A stretch of 64,000 nt of DNA from Flavobacterium sp. ov086. Its GTDB lineage: Bacteria; Bacteroidota; Bacteroidia; Flavobacteriales; Flavobacteriaceae. Shown piece by piece: positions 25,679 to 34,485 of this stretch (position 1 is the first letter of the stretch; every line of letters starts with the position of its first letter). The stretch spans positions 124,001 through 188,000 of the forward strand of contig NZ_FZNL01000006.1 of the NCBI RefSeq assembly GCF_900187965.1. The letters are read 5' to 3'. The notes under the pieces are model-generated. The model had not been told where the DNA came from. It saw only the letters and a list, made by a program, of their open reading frames with translations, and made no database searches. A program made the translations under genes and the position numbers.

Positions 25679-26368
25679 ATGAAAAAATTAATCTTAACAA
25701 CAGTTTTAGTAGTAGCAACATTTATCGGTTTTGCGCAAAAACCAAGTCCTGCATTATTAAGCCCAACAAACCATACTTTGGTTCTTATTGATTACGAAAG
25801 CCAAATGGCATTTGCAGTAGGAAGCACACCAATCGATCAACTTCGTAATAATACCGCTTTAGTAGCCGGAGCTTCAAAAATCTTTAAAGTTCCAACAATT
25901 GTAACAACAGTTGCCGAAAAATCATTTAGCGGACCTGTTTTCCGTGAAATCGAAGAGTTTTATCCAAAAGCAACTTCAAACTATATCGACCGTACTTCAA
26001 TGAATACCTGGGAAGATGTTCCTGCTTACAAAGCAATCACTGAAAAAAGTAAAAAGAAAATCGTTTTTGGAGGTTTATGGACAAGCGTTTGTATCGTTGG
26101 TCCAACATTATCAGCAATCAGCGAAGGTTATGATGTGTATGTAATTACAGATGCAAGTGCAGACGTATCTAAAGAAGCACACGAAATGGCTATTACACGT
26201 ATGGTTCAGGCAGGCGCTCACCCAATAACTTCATTACAATATTTACTGGAATTACAACGCGATTGGGCACGTCAGGAAACTTATGTTGCCGTTACTGATC
26301 TTGCAAAAAAATATGGTGGTGCTTATGGCGTAGGTATTCAATATGCGCACGAAATGCTTAAACACTAA
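25679..26368 (+). CDS. Secreted isochorismatase-family (YcaC-like) hydrolase
   Basis: A 229-residue cysteine hydrolase with an N-terminal signal peptide (MKKLILTTVLVVATFIGFAQ). The fold is the isochorismatase/nicotinamidase type: Asp38 in TLVLIDYESQMAF, RTSMNTWED in the middle, and the nucleophile Cys138 in FGGLWTSVCIVGPTLSAISEGYDVYVITDA. The usual lysine of the triad cannot be placed confidently. YcaC-like relatives are normally cytoplasmic, so the signal peptide is unusual and places it in the periplasm or outside. It is followed by a strong terminator-like hairpin and then by an amidohydrolase and a porin in the same direction; substrate unknown. Confidence 0.85.
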   Translation: MKKLILTTVLVVATFIGFAQKPSPALLSPTNHTLVLIDYESQMAFAVGSTPIDQLRNNTALVAGASKIFKVPTIVTTVAEKSFSGPVFREIEEFYPKATSNYIDRTSMNTWEDVPAYKAITEKSKKKIVFGGLWTSVCIVGPTLSAISEGYDVYVITDASADVSKEAHEMAITRMVQAGAHPITSLQYLLELQRDWARQETYVAVTDLAKKYGGAYGVGIQYAHEMLKH

Positions 26369-26397
26369 TTCATAGATTGTTCTTAATTGGTTACCTA

Positions 26398-26426
26398 AAG
26401 GGCTGTGCAGAGTCACAGCCCTTTTT
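26398..26426 (+). terminator. Rho-independent terminator after isochorismatase-like gene
   Basis: AAAGGGCTGTG pairs with CACAGCCCTTT around CAGAGT, followed by TTTTTATTA. It lies 30 bp after the stop at 26368 and 27 bp before the next ATG, so it may only attenuate read-through into the amidohydrolase gene. Confidence 0.85.
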
Positions 26427-26452
26427 ATTACAAAACTCATAAAACCAAGATC

Positions 26453-28237
26453 ATGAAACTAAAAACCATATTACCAGCATTACTTTTAATTCTCTCCCTC
26501 CCTATTTTCGCTCAAGGCAAAAGTGCTACACTTATCGTTCACCATGCTGTAATTCATACTCTTGATGATAAAAACACAATAGTTGAAGCTATGGCTGTCG
26601 CCGATGGAAAAATCCTGAAAACCGGAAAAAACAGCGACATTTTAAAACTAAAAAACAAAAATACAACCGTAATCGATGCCAAAGGAAAAGTGATCATTCC
26701 GGGAATATTTGATTCTCACATGCACATAATCCGCGGCGGAAGATTCTTTAATACCGAATTACGCTGGGACGGCGTTCGTTCCCTAAAAAGAGCTTTGGCA
26801 ATGCTGAAAGAACAAGCACAAAGAACACCAAAAGGACAATGGGTTCGCGTTGTTGGCGGATGGAATGCCTATCAGTTTGAAGAAAAAAGATTACCAACTC
26901 TTGAAGAAATAAACGAAGCTACAGGAGATGTTCCTGCATTTGTACTTCACTTATACGGTCACGCTTATTTGAACAAAGCAGGTTTAGAAACCTTAAAAAT
27001 TGATGCTAATACTCCAAATCCAAATGGCGGACTTGTAGAAAAAGATGCTGCCGGAAACCCAACGGGATTATTAGTTGCAGAACCAAATGCTTTTATTTTA
27101 TACTCGACACTTTCAAAATTACCCGAATTAACTCCTGACGAAAAAGTAAATTCGACCAAACAATTTATGACCGAAATGAATCGTCTTGGCGTAACTGCCA
27201 TTATTGATGCCGGCGGTGGATTTCAAAACTTTCCAGGTGATTATGGCGTAACAAACGGTTTATGCAAAGACAACGAACTTACGATAAGAATGCCCTATTA
27301 TTTGTTTGCTCAAAAAGCAGGAAGCGAATTAAATGATTACTCCAAATGGGTTAGCACAGTAGAAATTGGCGAAGGCTGTGACGATCATGATGCCGATAAA
27401 GTAGAATATCACGCACAAGGCGCTGGAGAAAATCTGGTAATGAGTGCAGGAGATTTTGAAAATTTCGATAAACCAAGACCAGAATTAAGTCCGGCAATGG
27501 AAGGTCAGCTAAAAGAAGTTTTATCATTATTAGTAAAAAACAGATGGCCATTTAGAATCCACGCAACTTATAACGAAAGCATTACCCGTTTTTTGAATGT
27601 TATTGAAGATATTAATAAAGAAACGCCACTAAACGGACTTTTATGGTTTTTCGATCACGGAGAAACTGTTTCTGTAGAAAACTTACAACGTATAAAAGCT
27701 TTAAACGGAGGATTAGCAATTCAGCATAGAATAGCTTATCAGGGAGAAAGTTTTATCAAAAGATATGGTAAAACTGCTGCTGCAAATACAGTTCCGCTAA
27801 AGAAAATCCTCGCAATGGGAATCAAAGTTGGAATGGGAACTGACGGAACCCGTGTTGCCAGTTACAATCCGTGGGTTGGTTTATATTGGTTAACGACAGG
27901 AAAAACACTTGGAGGAACAAAATATATGCTTGACGAAAATATTCAGGACAGAACAACCGCTTTGAAATTATTTACTTGCGGAAGTGCTCAATTGATCAAC
28001 TTAGAAAAAGATCGCGGAATACTGAAGGAAAACAATCTTGCCGATTTTGCAATTCTTTCTGATGATTATTTCAACACCGCAGAAGAGAAAATCCTAAATA
28101 TTGAATCGAAACTTACAGTCGTAAACGGAAAAGTTGTTTATGCTGATAATGATTTTAGAACTTATGCTGCACCAACTCCAAAAGCAATTCCGGATTGGAG
28201 CCCTGTAAACTATTTTGGTGGATATCAAAAAAACTAA
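26453..28237 (+). CDS. Secreted metal-dependent amidohydrolase (YtcJ-like, amidohydrolase 3 family)
   Basis: A 594-residue enzyme starting at the ATG of MKLKTILPALLLILSLPIFAQ, a clear signal peptide; a longer frame with a GTG at 26405 would start inside the terminator hairpin and is not credible. The metal-binding HxH is in GIFDSHMHIIRGG; other marks are GWNAYQFEEKRLPTLEEINEATGDVPAFVLHLYGHAYLNKAGLE (in parts), RIHATYNESITRFL, FDHGETV, and the C-terminal metal Asp in VGMGTDGTRVASYNPW. These match the COG1574 exoenzyme family. Substrate is unknown. The porin gene follows after 3 bp, so the two are one operon and the enzyme likely acts on something entering the periplasm through it. Confidence 0.88.
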   Translation: MKLKTILPALLLILSLPIFAQGKSATLIVHHAVIHTLDDKNTIVEAMAVADGKILKTGKNSDILKLKNKNTTVIDAKGKVIIPGIFDSHMHIIRGGRFFNTELRWDGVRSLKRALAMLKEQAQRTPKGQWVRVVGGWNAYQFEEKRLPTLEEINEATGDVPAFVLHLYGHAYLNKAGLETLKIDANTPNPNGGLVEKDAAGNPTGLLVAEPNAFILYSTLSKLPELTPDEKVNSTKQFMTEMNRLGVTAIIDAGGGFQNFPGDYGVTNGLCKDNELTIRMPYYLFAQKAGSELNDYSKWVSTVEIGEGCDDHDADKVEYHAQGAGENLVMSAGDFENFDKPRPELSPAMEGQLKEVLSLLVKNRWPFRIHATYNESITRFLNVIEDINKETPLNGLLWFFDHGETVSVENLQRIKALNGGLAIQHRIAYQGESFIKRYGKTAAANTVPLKKILAMGIKVGMGTDGTRVASYNPWVGLYWLTTGKTLGGTKYMLDENIQDRTTALKLFTCGSAQLINLEKDRGILKENNLADFAILSDDYFNTAEEKILNIESKLTVVNGKVVYADNDFRTYAAPTPKAIPDWSPVNYFGGYQKN

Positions 28238-28240
28238 ACT

Positions 28241-29608
28241 ATGAAAACGCTATTCCGATTATTGTTGCTTTTGGGAATTATTTTTTCTGCAAATGCCCAA
28301 CAAAGACCAGTTTTTCAGAAGCTGCGATATGACGATGATTTGACTTATCTGAAAGATTCTACCAGAAATCTGTACGAGAAAATCAAATATATTCCTTTAG
28401 GAAAGAACGACAACTATTACGCCACTTTTGGCGGCGAAGCAAGATTACAATACACTTATACCGTAAATGATAAATGGGGCGATGATTCTGATGAAGGCGA
28501 CGGATATTTACTTTCCCGTTATTTGCTTCATGCAGATGTTCATTTGGGAATTTTCAGAACTTTTGTTGAATTGCAAAGCAGTTTGGCAAACAGTAAAATT
28601 GATCCAAGTCCGGTTGACGAAAACCAGCTGGATTTTCATCAGGCTTTTTTAGATATTGATTTTATAAAGAATGAAAATGAACGATTTACATTACGTTCCG
28701 GAAGACAGGAAATGTCATATGGTTCGCAGCGTTTAATAGCAGTTCGCGAAGGTCCAAACAGCCGACTTGCTTTTGATGCCGTTAAATTATTCTATAAAAA
28801 AACCAATTGGCAAACAGATGCTTTTTACACACATCCAATTGCCAATAAAATAGGAACTTTTAATGATGATTTCAATAAAAATGCTCAATTCTGGGGAAGT
28901 TATACTGTAATTCATAAAGTACCTTTCATACAAAATATCGATTTCTATTATTTAGGGTTATGGAAAAAAAGAGCCGTTTTTGACGATGCGATTGGCGAAG
29001 AAAACAGACAATCTATCGGAACCAGAATTTGGAAAAATAAAGGAAACTGGAAATATGATTTCGAAGGATTATATCAATTTGGAACCCTAAATCAGAAAAC
29101 AATTTCAGCCTGGACACTTTCCTCTTTTGCCTGTTATACTTTCGAAAACATAAAATTCAATCCCGAAATTGGACTTAAAACCGAAATTATTTCAGGAGAT
29201 AAACATTCTGATGATAATCATTTACAAACCTTTAATCCCTTGTATCCAAGAGGCGCTTATTTTGGATTAGTTGCTTTAATTGGTCCTTCCAATTTAATTG
29301 ATATTCATCCCTCAATTAATTTTACTTTAACCGAAAAATTAGGACTTGGATTTGATTATGATATCTTTTGGAGACAATCTTTAAGCGATGGTTTATACGC
29401 TCCCAATATGCAATTATTGTATTCCGGAAAAGATACTACTGAGCGTTTTATAGGTTCTCAGTTAATTGCGAATTTAGATTATACTGCCAATGCTTTTCTA
29501 TCCTTTACATTAGAAACCGGTTGGTTTGATGCAGGAGCATTCTTAAAAGAAGTTGGTACAGGAAAGGATTATTTTTATGCAGCTTTAACAGCACAATTTA
29601 AATTCTAA
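28241..29608 (+). CDS. Alginate-export-domain outer-membrane porin
   Basis: A 455-residue beta-barrel protein with a signal peptide (MKTLFRLLLLLGIIFSANAQ) and a C-terminal Phe (AALTAQFKF). The segment ATFGGEARLQYTY, YLLSRYLLHADVHLG, ENERFTLRSGRQEMSYGSQRLIAVREGPNSRLAFDAVK and AFYTHPIANKIGTFND matches the AlgE/alginate_exp (PF13372) family. It should form a passive outer-membrane channel for an anionic or small organic substrate, coupled to the periplasmic amidohydrolase encoded 3 bp upstream. True alginate secretion is unlikely because no alginate genes are present. Confidence 0.85.
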   Translation: MKTLFRLLLLLGIIFSANAQQRPVFQKLRYDDDLTYLKDSTRNLYEKIKYIPLGKNDNYYATFGGEARLQYTYTVNDKWGDDSDEGDGYLLSRYLLHADVHLGIFRTFVELQSSLANSKIDPSPVDENQLDFHQAFLDIDFIKNENERFTLRSGRQEMSYGSQRLIAVREGPNSRLAFDAVKLFYKKTNWQTDAFYTHPIANKIGTFNDDFNKNAQFWGSYTVIHKVPFIQNIDFYYLGLWKKRAVFDDAIGEENRQSIGTRIWKNKGNWKYDFEGLYQFGTLNQKTISAWTLSSFACYTFENIKFNPEIGLKTEIISGDKHSDDNHLQTFNPLYPRGAYFGLVALIGPSNLIDIHPSINFTLTEKLGLGFDYDIFWRQSLSDGLYAPNMQLLYSGKDTTERFIGSQLIANLDYTANAFLSFTLETGWFDAGAFLKEVGTGKDYFYAALTAQFKF

Positions 29609-29690
29609 TTTTAAAGAATCGCAGATTCAATTGATTTTTATTTCAATTAAAATTCAAAATGATACGCATCGATTAATAAGAAATTTATAG

Positions 29691-29698
29691 TAATTTTG
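29691..29698 (+). promoter_or_regulatory. -7 box before S15 hydrolase gene (TAATTTTG)
   Basis: TAATTTTG matches TAnnTTTG and lies 45 bp before the ATG at 29743. No TTTG is seen 19 nt upstream. Confidence 0.45.
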
Positions 29699-29742
29699 AG
29701 AAGACAAATTTAGACCAATACCTCAAAAATAAATTTCCGGAC

Positions 29743-32004
29743 ATGAAAAAAAGTATCATTGCACTATTAGTCTGTTTCTGCTTTCAAATAGGAACTTCAC
29801 AAAAAATATATTTCGATAAAAGCAATTATAAAGATAGCCTGACCATTAGTAAAAGCTTGCCTTTATTAGCAAAAAAATTATTACCGATTTACAAAAACGA
29901 TAATAAAGCTACATTTTTAGACAGTTACGCAAGAATACAATTTGTTGCAGGAGATTACAAAGCAATGCAACAAACTTTTGTTACCTATTCACAAGAAATA
30001 TTAGGCGACAGTATTGTAAATAAACCTCTTGGGTTTATCTATAAAACATATGCCGGAACAATTACAAAAGATCCAAAATCAAAAGCCGATTTTGAAACAA
30101 TCTACACTTCCGAATTTTACAAATTATACAACGGTGTAGACAAAAGCGGAAAAAACTGGGCGGAAAGTTATTATGAAATAAAGTTTGATGAAATAAAAAG
30201 CAATTACGAATCTAAATTAAAAGCTGCTCAAGCAAACGACAGTATTAGTCTCGAAGATGCTGCTGTTTTATGCAGACATTATTCCCGATATTTTATTTAT
30301 AGTAAAACACTTTCTATCGCCAACAAAATAATTGCAAAAATAGAAGCTGATACCTATTTCATTGACAAAAACATCATTATTACATTACCAAACGGAAGCA
30401 CCGTTTCTGGTACTATGGTTAAAAAGAAAAATGTATCTGAGCCACAACCCGTTGTCATGAGATATAATATTTATGCCGGAAATGAATTAAGTCAATGCAA
30501 AGAAATTGCCAATATGGGTTATGTTGGTTTTGTGGCTAATACAAGAGGCAAACGTCTAAGTAATGATCAGATTGAGCCTTATGAACATGATGGCGATGAT
30601 GCTTATCATATTTTGGATTGGATAAGTAAGCAATCCTGGTGTAATGGCAAAATAGGTTTATACGGCGGAAGCTATCTGGGGTTTGCACAATGGAGTGCCA
30701 TGAAAAAAGTACATCCTGCCTTAAAAACAATTGTACCACAGGTTTCTGTTGGTGCAGGAATTGATTTTCCTATGCAAAATGGAATCTTTATGAGTTATTG
30801 TTTAAGATGGATTCATTTTGTCGCAAACAATAAATTAATCGATTTAAACGATTTTCAAAACAGTAAAAAATGGGATGAAGTTTTTGCCCAATATTATAAA
30901 ACAGGCAGTAGTTTTAGAACTTTGGATCAAATAGAAGGTAATCCATCTCCGTTGTTTCAAAGATGGTTAGATCATCCCGTTTATGATAAATATTGGCAAG
31001 ATATGACACCTCAAAAAGAAGCTTTTGCTAATATCAATATTCCTATTTTAACCACTACAGGATATTATGACGACGATCAGCTTGGTGCAATGTATTATTA
31101 TAATCAATATCAGAAATACAATAAAACAGACAATTATTACCTAATCATTGGACCTTACGATCACGGAGGATCTCAAGGATCTCCAAAAAAAGAATTAGGA
31201 GGATACACCATAGATGAAGTCGCTATAATTCCGATAAATGCTATTGTTTTTCAATGGTTTGATTATATTTTAAAAGGCGCTAAACGTCCGGAGATTTTAA
31301 AGGATAAAGTAAATTTTGAAATCATGGGCAAAAACGAATGGAAAAGCGTTGCTTCTTTAGATAAAATGCACAATCAGGAACTTACTTTCTATCTCGCAAA
31401 TAGTGATAAGAAATATTCACTGCAAAAAACAGCTCCTAAAAAAGCGACTTCTTTTGATCAGACTGTTGATTTTACAGATCGTTCTGAGATTAATATCTAT
31501 ACTGATGATTCTGTAAATGGTTTTCCAAGTGTAATAGATTCTATTATAAAACCCGAAAAGCAACTATTAGTTTTTGAAAGTGATCCTATCACAGAACCTT
31601 TAATTATTAGTGGTTCACTAAAAGCTTCTTTAAAAATAAGCATCAATAAAAAAGATATTGATTTACAAGTGCAGCTTTATGAAAAAACTGCTAATGGTAA
31701 ATATTTTGCTTTAACCAATAATATACAAAGAGCGAGTCTTGCCAAAGACAGAACCAAAAGACAATTGTTAACGCCGAACAAAATTGAAACCATAGACATT
31801 AATCAAACCTTTATTATTTCGAAAGAATTACAAAAAGGAAGTTCAATTGTAATTGTGGTTGGTGCAAATAAAAATCCAAATTGGGAGGTTAATTATGGTT
31901 CAGGTAAAGATGTTAGTTCTGAAACAATTGCCGACGCCAAAGAGCCTCTTAAAATAAAATGGTACACAAACAGTTCTATTACGCTTCCAATTTTAAAACA
32001 ATAA
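29743..32004 (+). CDS. Secreted CocE/NonD family hydrolase (X-Pro dipeptidyl-peptidase S15 type)
   Basis: A 753-residue protein with a short signal peptide (MKKSIIALLVCFCFQIGTSQ). The first 190 residues are a helical region with repeats, followed by the alpha/beta-hydrolase domain: VMRYNIYAG, GFVANTRGKRLS, the nucleophile elbow GLYGGSYLGFAQWSAM, TTTGYYDDDQLGAMYYY, and the histidine motif GPYDHGGSQG. The C-terminal part is the jelly-roll domain of the PepX_C type (LLVFESDPITEPLIISGSLK). The family hydrolyses peptides, esters or amides such as glutaryl-7-ACA or cocaine; the real substrate here is unknown. An 80-residue membrane protein follows after 3 bp. Confidence 0.88.
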   Translation: MKKSIIALLVCFCFQIGTSQKIYFDKSNYKDSLTISKSLPLLAKKLLPIYKNDNKATFLDSYARIQFVAGDYKAMQQTFVTYSQEILGDSIVNKPLGFIYKTYAGTITKDPKSKADFETIYTSEFYKLYNGVDKSGKNWAESYYEIKFDEIKSNYESKLKAAQANDSISLEDAAVLCRHYSRYFIYSKTLSIANKIIAKIEADTYFIDKNIIITLPNGSTVSGTMVKKKNVSEPQPVVMRYNIYAGNELSQCKEIANMGYVGFVANTRGKRLSNDQIEPYEHDGDDAYHILDWISKQSWCNGKIGLYGGSYLGFAQWSAMKKVHPALKTIVPQVSVGAGIDFPMQNGIFMSYCLRWIHFVANNKLIDLNDFQNSKKWDEVFAQYYKTGSSFRTLDQIEGNPSPLFQRWLDHPVYDKYWQDMTPQKEAFANINIPILTTTGYYDDDQLGAMYYYNQYQKYNKTDNYYLIIGPYDHGGSQGSPKKELGGYTIDEVAIIPINAIVFQWFDYILKGAKRPEILKDKVNFEIMGKNEWKSVASLDKMHNQELTFYLANSDKKYSLQKTAPKKATSFDQTVDFTDRSEINIYTDDSVNGFPSVIDSIIKPEKQLLVFESDPITEPLIISGSLKASLKISINKKDIDLQVQLYEKTANGKYFALTNNIQRASLAKDRTKRQLLTPNKIETIDINQTFIISKELQKGSSIVIVVGANKNPNWEVNYGSGKDVSSETIADAKEPLKIKWYTNSSITLPILKQ

Positions 32005-32007
32005 ATA

Positions 32008-32250
32008 ATGATCAACGATAAGAAAATAACTCGTGTATTCAAATTATTTTTAGGATGCCTGTTCGTGATTTTACTTTCATGGTTGTTATTTGTTTTGCTT
32101 GATAAATTTGATCTTTATGACAATGCTTTTGCACATTTCATATATTATATATCTTATTTTGCAGTTTTTATATCTTTTTATTTAGGAATTATATTATTCC
32201 TTTTTTTAATTTATTTAGTACTAAGAAAATTCATTTCAAAAAAGGTATAG
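32008..32250 (+). CDS. Small membrane protein, two transmembrane segments
   Basis: An 80-residue protein with two hydrophobic helices (about residues 10-31 and 45-74) joined by a short acidic loop (DKFDLYDNAF). No family recognised. The 3-bp spacing from the S15 hydrolase gene argues for translation coupling. It may be an accessory to that hydrolase, but nothing in the sequence proves this. Confidence 0.65.
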   Translation: MINDKKITRVFKLFLGCLFVILLSWLLFVLLDKFDLYDNAFAHFIYYISYFAVFISFYLGIILFLFLIYLVLRKFISKKV

Positions 32251-32294
32251 ATCTACATCTGAGCAAAACTATTTTCTAAGCAAATCAATATAAA

Positions 32295-32855
32295 ATGGAA
32301 AAGAAATATTCTATTGTAATTCATCCTTCGCAAGCTGTAATTGATTCAATCAAAGCAATGAAAGAACTTTTGGCGCTTAAGGTTGGTTGGTTTAACAGCA
32401 AGAATTCTGTGGCACATATCACGATTTGCGAATTCACCATTGAAGAATCTCAAATCGATAAATTCAAACAGAAAATTATCAAAATCTGTGATACATTTAC
32501 GCCTTTTCAGGTGCTTTTAGATCATTATGATTCTTATGATAGTGGCGCTTTTTTCATCGCTCCAAGTGAAGAATCAAAAGTGAATCTAAAACCCATAATG
32601 AAAAAAACGCAAGAGGCATTACAACTTTCAAACCTCACAAAAAGTAATGATCCTCATATTTCTATCGGACGAAGATTAACGCCCGAAAGTATTAAAATCG
32701 CTTCACAACTATTTACAACAATCGACATTGATTTTTTGTGTGATAATATTGTCCTGAGAGAATTTGATCCAATAAAGAAACAGTTTTTTGTAATTGACAC
32801 TTTTTCTTTTGGCAGTAATCCTCAGCCCGAGCTTGTTCAGGGAAGTTTATTTTAA
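32295..32855 (+). CDS. 2H phosphoesterase / 2'-5' RNA ligase family protein
   Basis: A 186-residue LigT-like protein. The two HxTx-type motifs that form the 2H catalytic site are present as HITI (His41) and HISI (about residue 122), and the spacing of about 80 residues is typical. Members hydrolyse cyclic phosphates in nucleotides or RNA; the biological substrate here is not known. It is 44 bp after the membrane-protein gene and may belong to the same transcript. Confidence 0.85.
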   Translation: MEKKYSIVIHPSQAVIDSIKAMKELLALKVGWFNSKNSVAHITICEFTIEESQIDKFKQKIIKICDTFTPFQVLLDHYDSYDSGAFFIAPSEESKVNLKPIMKKTQEALQLSNLTKSNDPHISIGRRLTPESIKIASQLFTTIDIDFLCDNIVLREFDPIKKQFFVIDTFSFGSNPQPELVQGSLF

Positions 32856-32888
32856 CCGCAAGGTTCGCAAAGTTGCTTTTATTTAATC

Positions 32889-32928
32889 TCGCAAAGACGC
32901 AAAGTTTATTCCCTTTGCGTCTTTGCGA
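32889..32928. repeat. Perfect 16-bp-arm hairpin (TCGCAAAGACGCAAAG)
   Basis: TCGCAAAGACGCAAAG (32889-32904) pairs perfectly with 32913-32928 around an 8-nt loop, in the gap after the 2H phosphoesterase. A related, less perfect pair lies at about 62262-62306, so it is a dispersed Flavobacterium repeat. It may also work as a terminator, but lacks a good T-run. Confidence 0.7.
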
Positions 32929-33056
32929 CTTTGCGAGAAATAAGTTAGCGTTCTTAGCGTAAAACCCTAGCGCACTTTGCCGTTAAATTTAGACAACGTT
33001 ACAAACCTGAAACAAAGAAAACCTAAAACTAAAAAAAACAATCTTTTATTTTTTCG

Positions 33057-33064
33057 TATATTTG
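33057..33064 (+). promoter_or_regulatory. -7 box of AraC regulator gene (TATATTTG)
   Basis: TATATTTG is a perfect -7 box 21 bp before the ATG at 33085. This also decides against the longer frame with a TTG at 32977, which would begin upstream of the promoter. Confidence 0.65.
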
Positions 33065-33084
33065 AATTTTACAATTCCTTTCTC

Positions 33085-34008
33085 ATGAAATCACTAGATT
33101 CATTTTACGAAGATATTACCAAAGGCACCACTGTCGAACCAAGTTCATTATTACCCAACGACATCAAAAAAGAAATAGGTCATTTTAATGTCTTTGATAT
33201 AAAAGAGCTTTACGAAAGACTAAAAGAAAAGCCTGGAATGCCGTATGACCGAAGAGCTTATTACAAAATAAGTTTGATAAAAGGTAAAAACAAAGCCGAA
33301 TATGCCGATAAAATAATCGAAATTGAAAAACAAGGGCTTTTATTTGCTACACCCAAAATTCCTTATAATTATCTGCCACAAGACATGAATCAGTCTGGGC
33401 AATTTTGTGTATTTACCGGCGAATTTTTATCTAAAAACAAAAGCGGAATTGACTTAGACGAACTTCCAATTTTTGCTTCAGATGGATATCCAATTTTTCA
33501 GCTTACAGATGAAGAAGTCGCCGAAGTAGAATTGATTTTCAATAAAATTAAAAAAGAAATCAACTCCGATTATATTTATAAATATGATTTAATCAGAAAT
33601 TATGTTGCTGAGTTAATTCACTTTGGACAAAAATTGCAACCTATAGCGGCGTTGTATTCTAAACACAATTCGGCTACAAGAGTTTCTTCTTTATTTGCTG
33701 AATTACTGGAAAGGCAATTCCCGATAGAATCACCAAACCAACGTTTAGAACTTAGAACTGCCAAAGATTTTGCTGAGAGATTATCTGTTCATGTCAATCA
33801 TTTAAACAAAGTTTTAAAGGAAAACACCGGAAAAACAACCACAGAATTAATCACTAACCGATTAACAAACGAAGCTAAGATCCTTTTAAAACAAACGGAT
33901 TGGAACATCTCCGAAATCGCTTTTTCTTTAGGCTTTGAAGAATTAGCGCATTTCTCTAATTTCTTTAAAAAACAAACTTCTTTTACGCCTTTAGCATTCC
34001 GTTCTTAA
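33085..34008 (+). CDS. AraC family transcriptional regulator
   Basis: A 307-residue regulator starting at ATG MKSLDSFYEDI. The N-terminal half is a diverged cupin-like sensor; the C-terminal 100 residues contain the double helix-turn-helix: AKDFAERLSVHVNHLNKVLKENTGKTTTELITNRLTNEAKILL and WNISEIAFSLGFEELAHFSNFFKKQTSFTPLAFR, the classical AraC signature. It probably controls the two SDR genes that follow on the same strand, as often seen with AraC plus SDR pairs in Flavobacterium, but the intervening 477 bp carry independent promoters. Confidence 0.9.
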   Translation: MKSLDSFYEDITKGTTVEPSSLLPNDIKKEIGHFNVFDIKELYERLKEKPGMPYDRRAYYKISLIKGKNKAEYADKIIEIEKQGLLFATPKIPYNYLPQDMNQSGQFCVFTGEFLSKNKSGIDLDELPIFASDGYPIFQLTDEEVAEVELIFNKIKKEINSDYIYKYDLIRNYVAELIHFGQKLQPIAALYSKHNSATRVSSLFAELLERQFPIESPNQRLELRTAKDFAERLSVHVNHLNKVLKENTGKTTTELITNRLTNEAKILLKQTDWNISEIAFSLGFEELAHFSNFFKKQTSFTPLAFRS

Positions 34009-34040
34009 TTTTACATTATAGAATTTAGATTGTGTCCTTC

Positions 34041-34288
34041 TCCCGAAGCCCAATGTCATTAAGTTAAGGGAAAATCTATAAAATTACTTAACAGTTTAAT
34101 CAAGAAAATAATTAGAAAAATCCGTTTTTATCAGCGTTTTCGCTTTAGCGAATCAGTAAAATCAGCGGATAATTTTGACGCGGATAAAACAGATTTACTT
34201 CGTAAAAACGCGGATAAAAACGGATTTTATTTGCAATAATTTTATTTTTTAAAAGCTTAACTTAATGACATTGCCCCAAGCCTCGGGA
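34041..34288. repeat. MITE-like nested inverted repeat (~248 bp)
   Basis: The left end TCCCGAAGC..CAATGTCATTAAGTTAAG (34041-34068) and right end CTTAACTTAATGACATTG..GCCTCGGGA (34256-34288) are inverted repeats with an 18-bp perfect core. Inside, AAAATCCGTTTTTATC near 34116 is the reverse complement of GATAAAAACGGATTTT near 34212, giving a second nested pair. There is no ORF and no clear target duplication. It is a mobile-element-like or REP-type structure. Confidence 0.7.
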
Positions 34289-34450
34289 CGCTCAGGAAGA
34301 CATAAAATGAGAATTGGAATTTAGAATTTGATTTGATTTTTCAATTTGGAATTTATCCCGAAGCTTCGGGATTGGAATTTGAACTTCCCCTGATTTGAAT
34401 TTCGCAAACATCGGTTTGATATTTACAACTCCCCATTCCTACTTCGCTCC

Positions 34451-34458
34451 TACCTTTG
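34451..34458 (+). promoter_or_regulatory. -7 box of SDR gene (TACCTTTG)
   Basis: TACCTTTG fits TAnnTTTG, 27 bp before the ATG at 34486. A TTG inside this box could be read as an earlier start but would overlap the promoter, so the ATG is preferred. Confidence 0.6.
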
Positions 34459-34485
34459 TACTATCAATTTAAAAGATCGAAAAAG

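Larger units (their letters stand above)
34009..34485. other. Gap with nested inverted-repeat element and promoter
   Basis: The 477-bp gap contains the nested inverted repeat (34041-34288), a palindrome CCCGAAGCTTCGGG (34357-34370) and a -7 box TACCTTTG at 34451-34458. No coding region seen. Confidence 0.7.

Noticed and set aside
26405-26452. N-terminal extension of the amidohydrolase from GTG
   Set aside because: It lies in the preceding terminator stem, and the ATG at 26453 begins a normal signal peptide.
28241-29608. Alginate biosynthesis or export locus suggested by the porin domain
   Set aside because: No alg genes or glycosyltransferases nearby; the porin family is broader than alginate export.
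32977-33084. N-terminal extension of the AraC regulator from TTG
   Set aside because: It starts before the -7 box at 33057; the ATG at 33085 fits family length.
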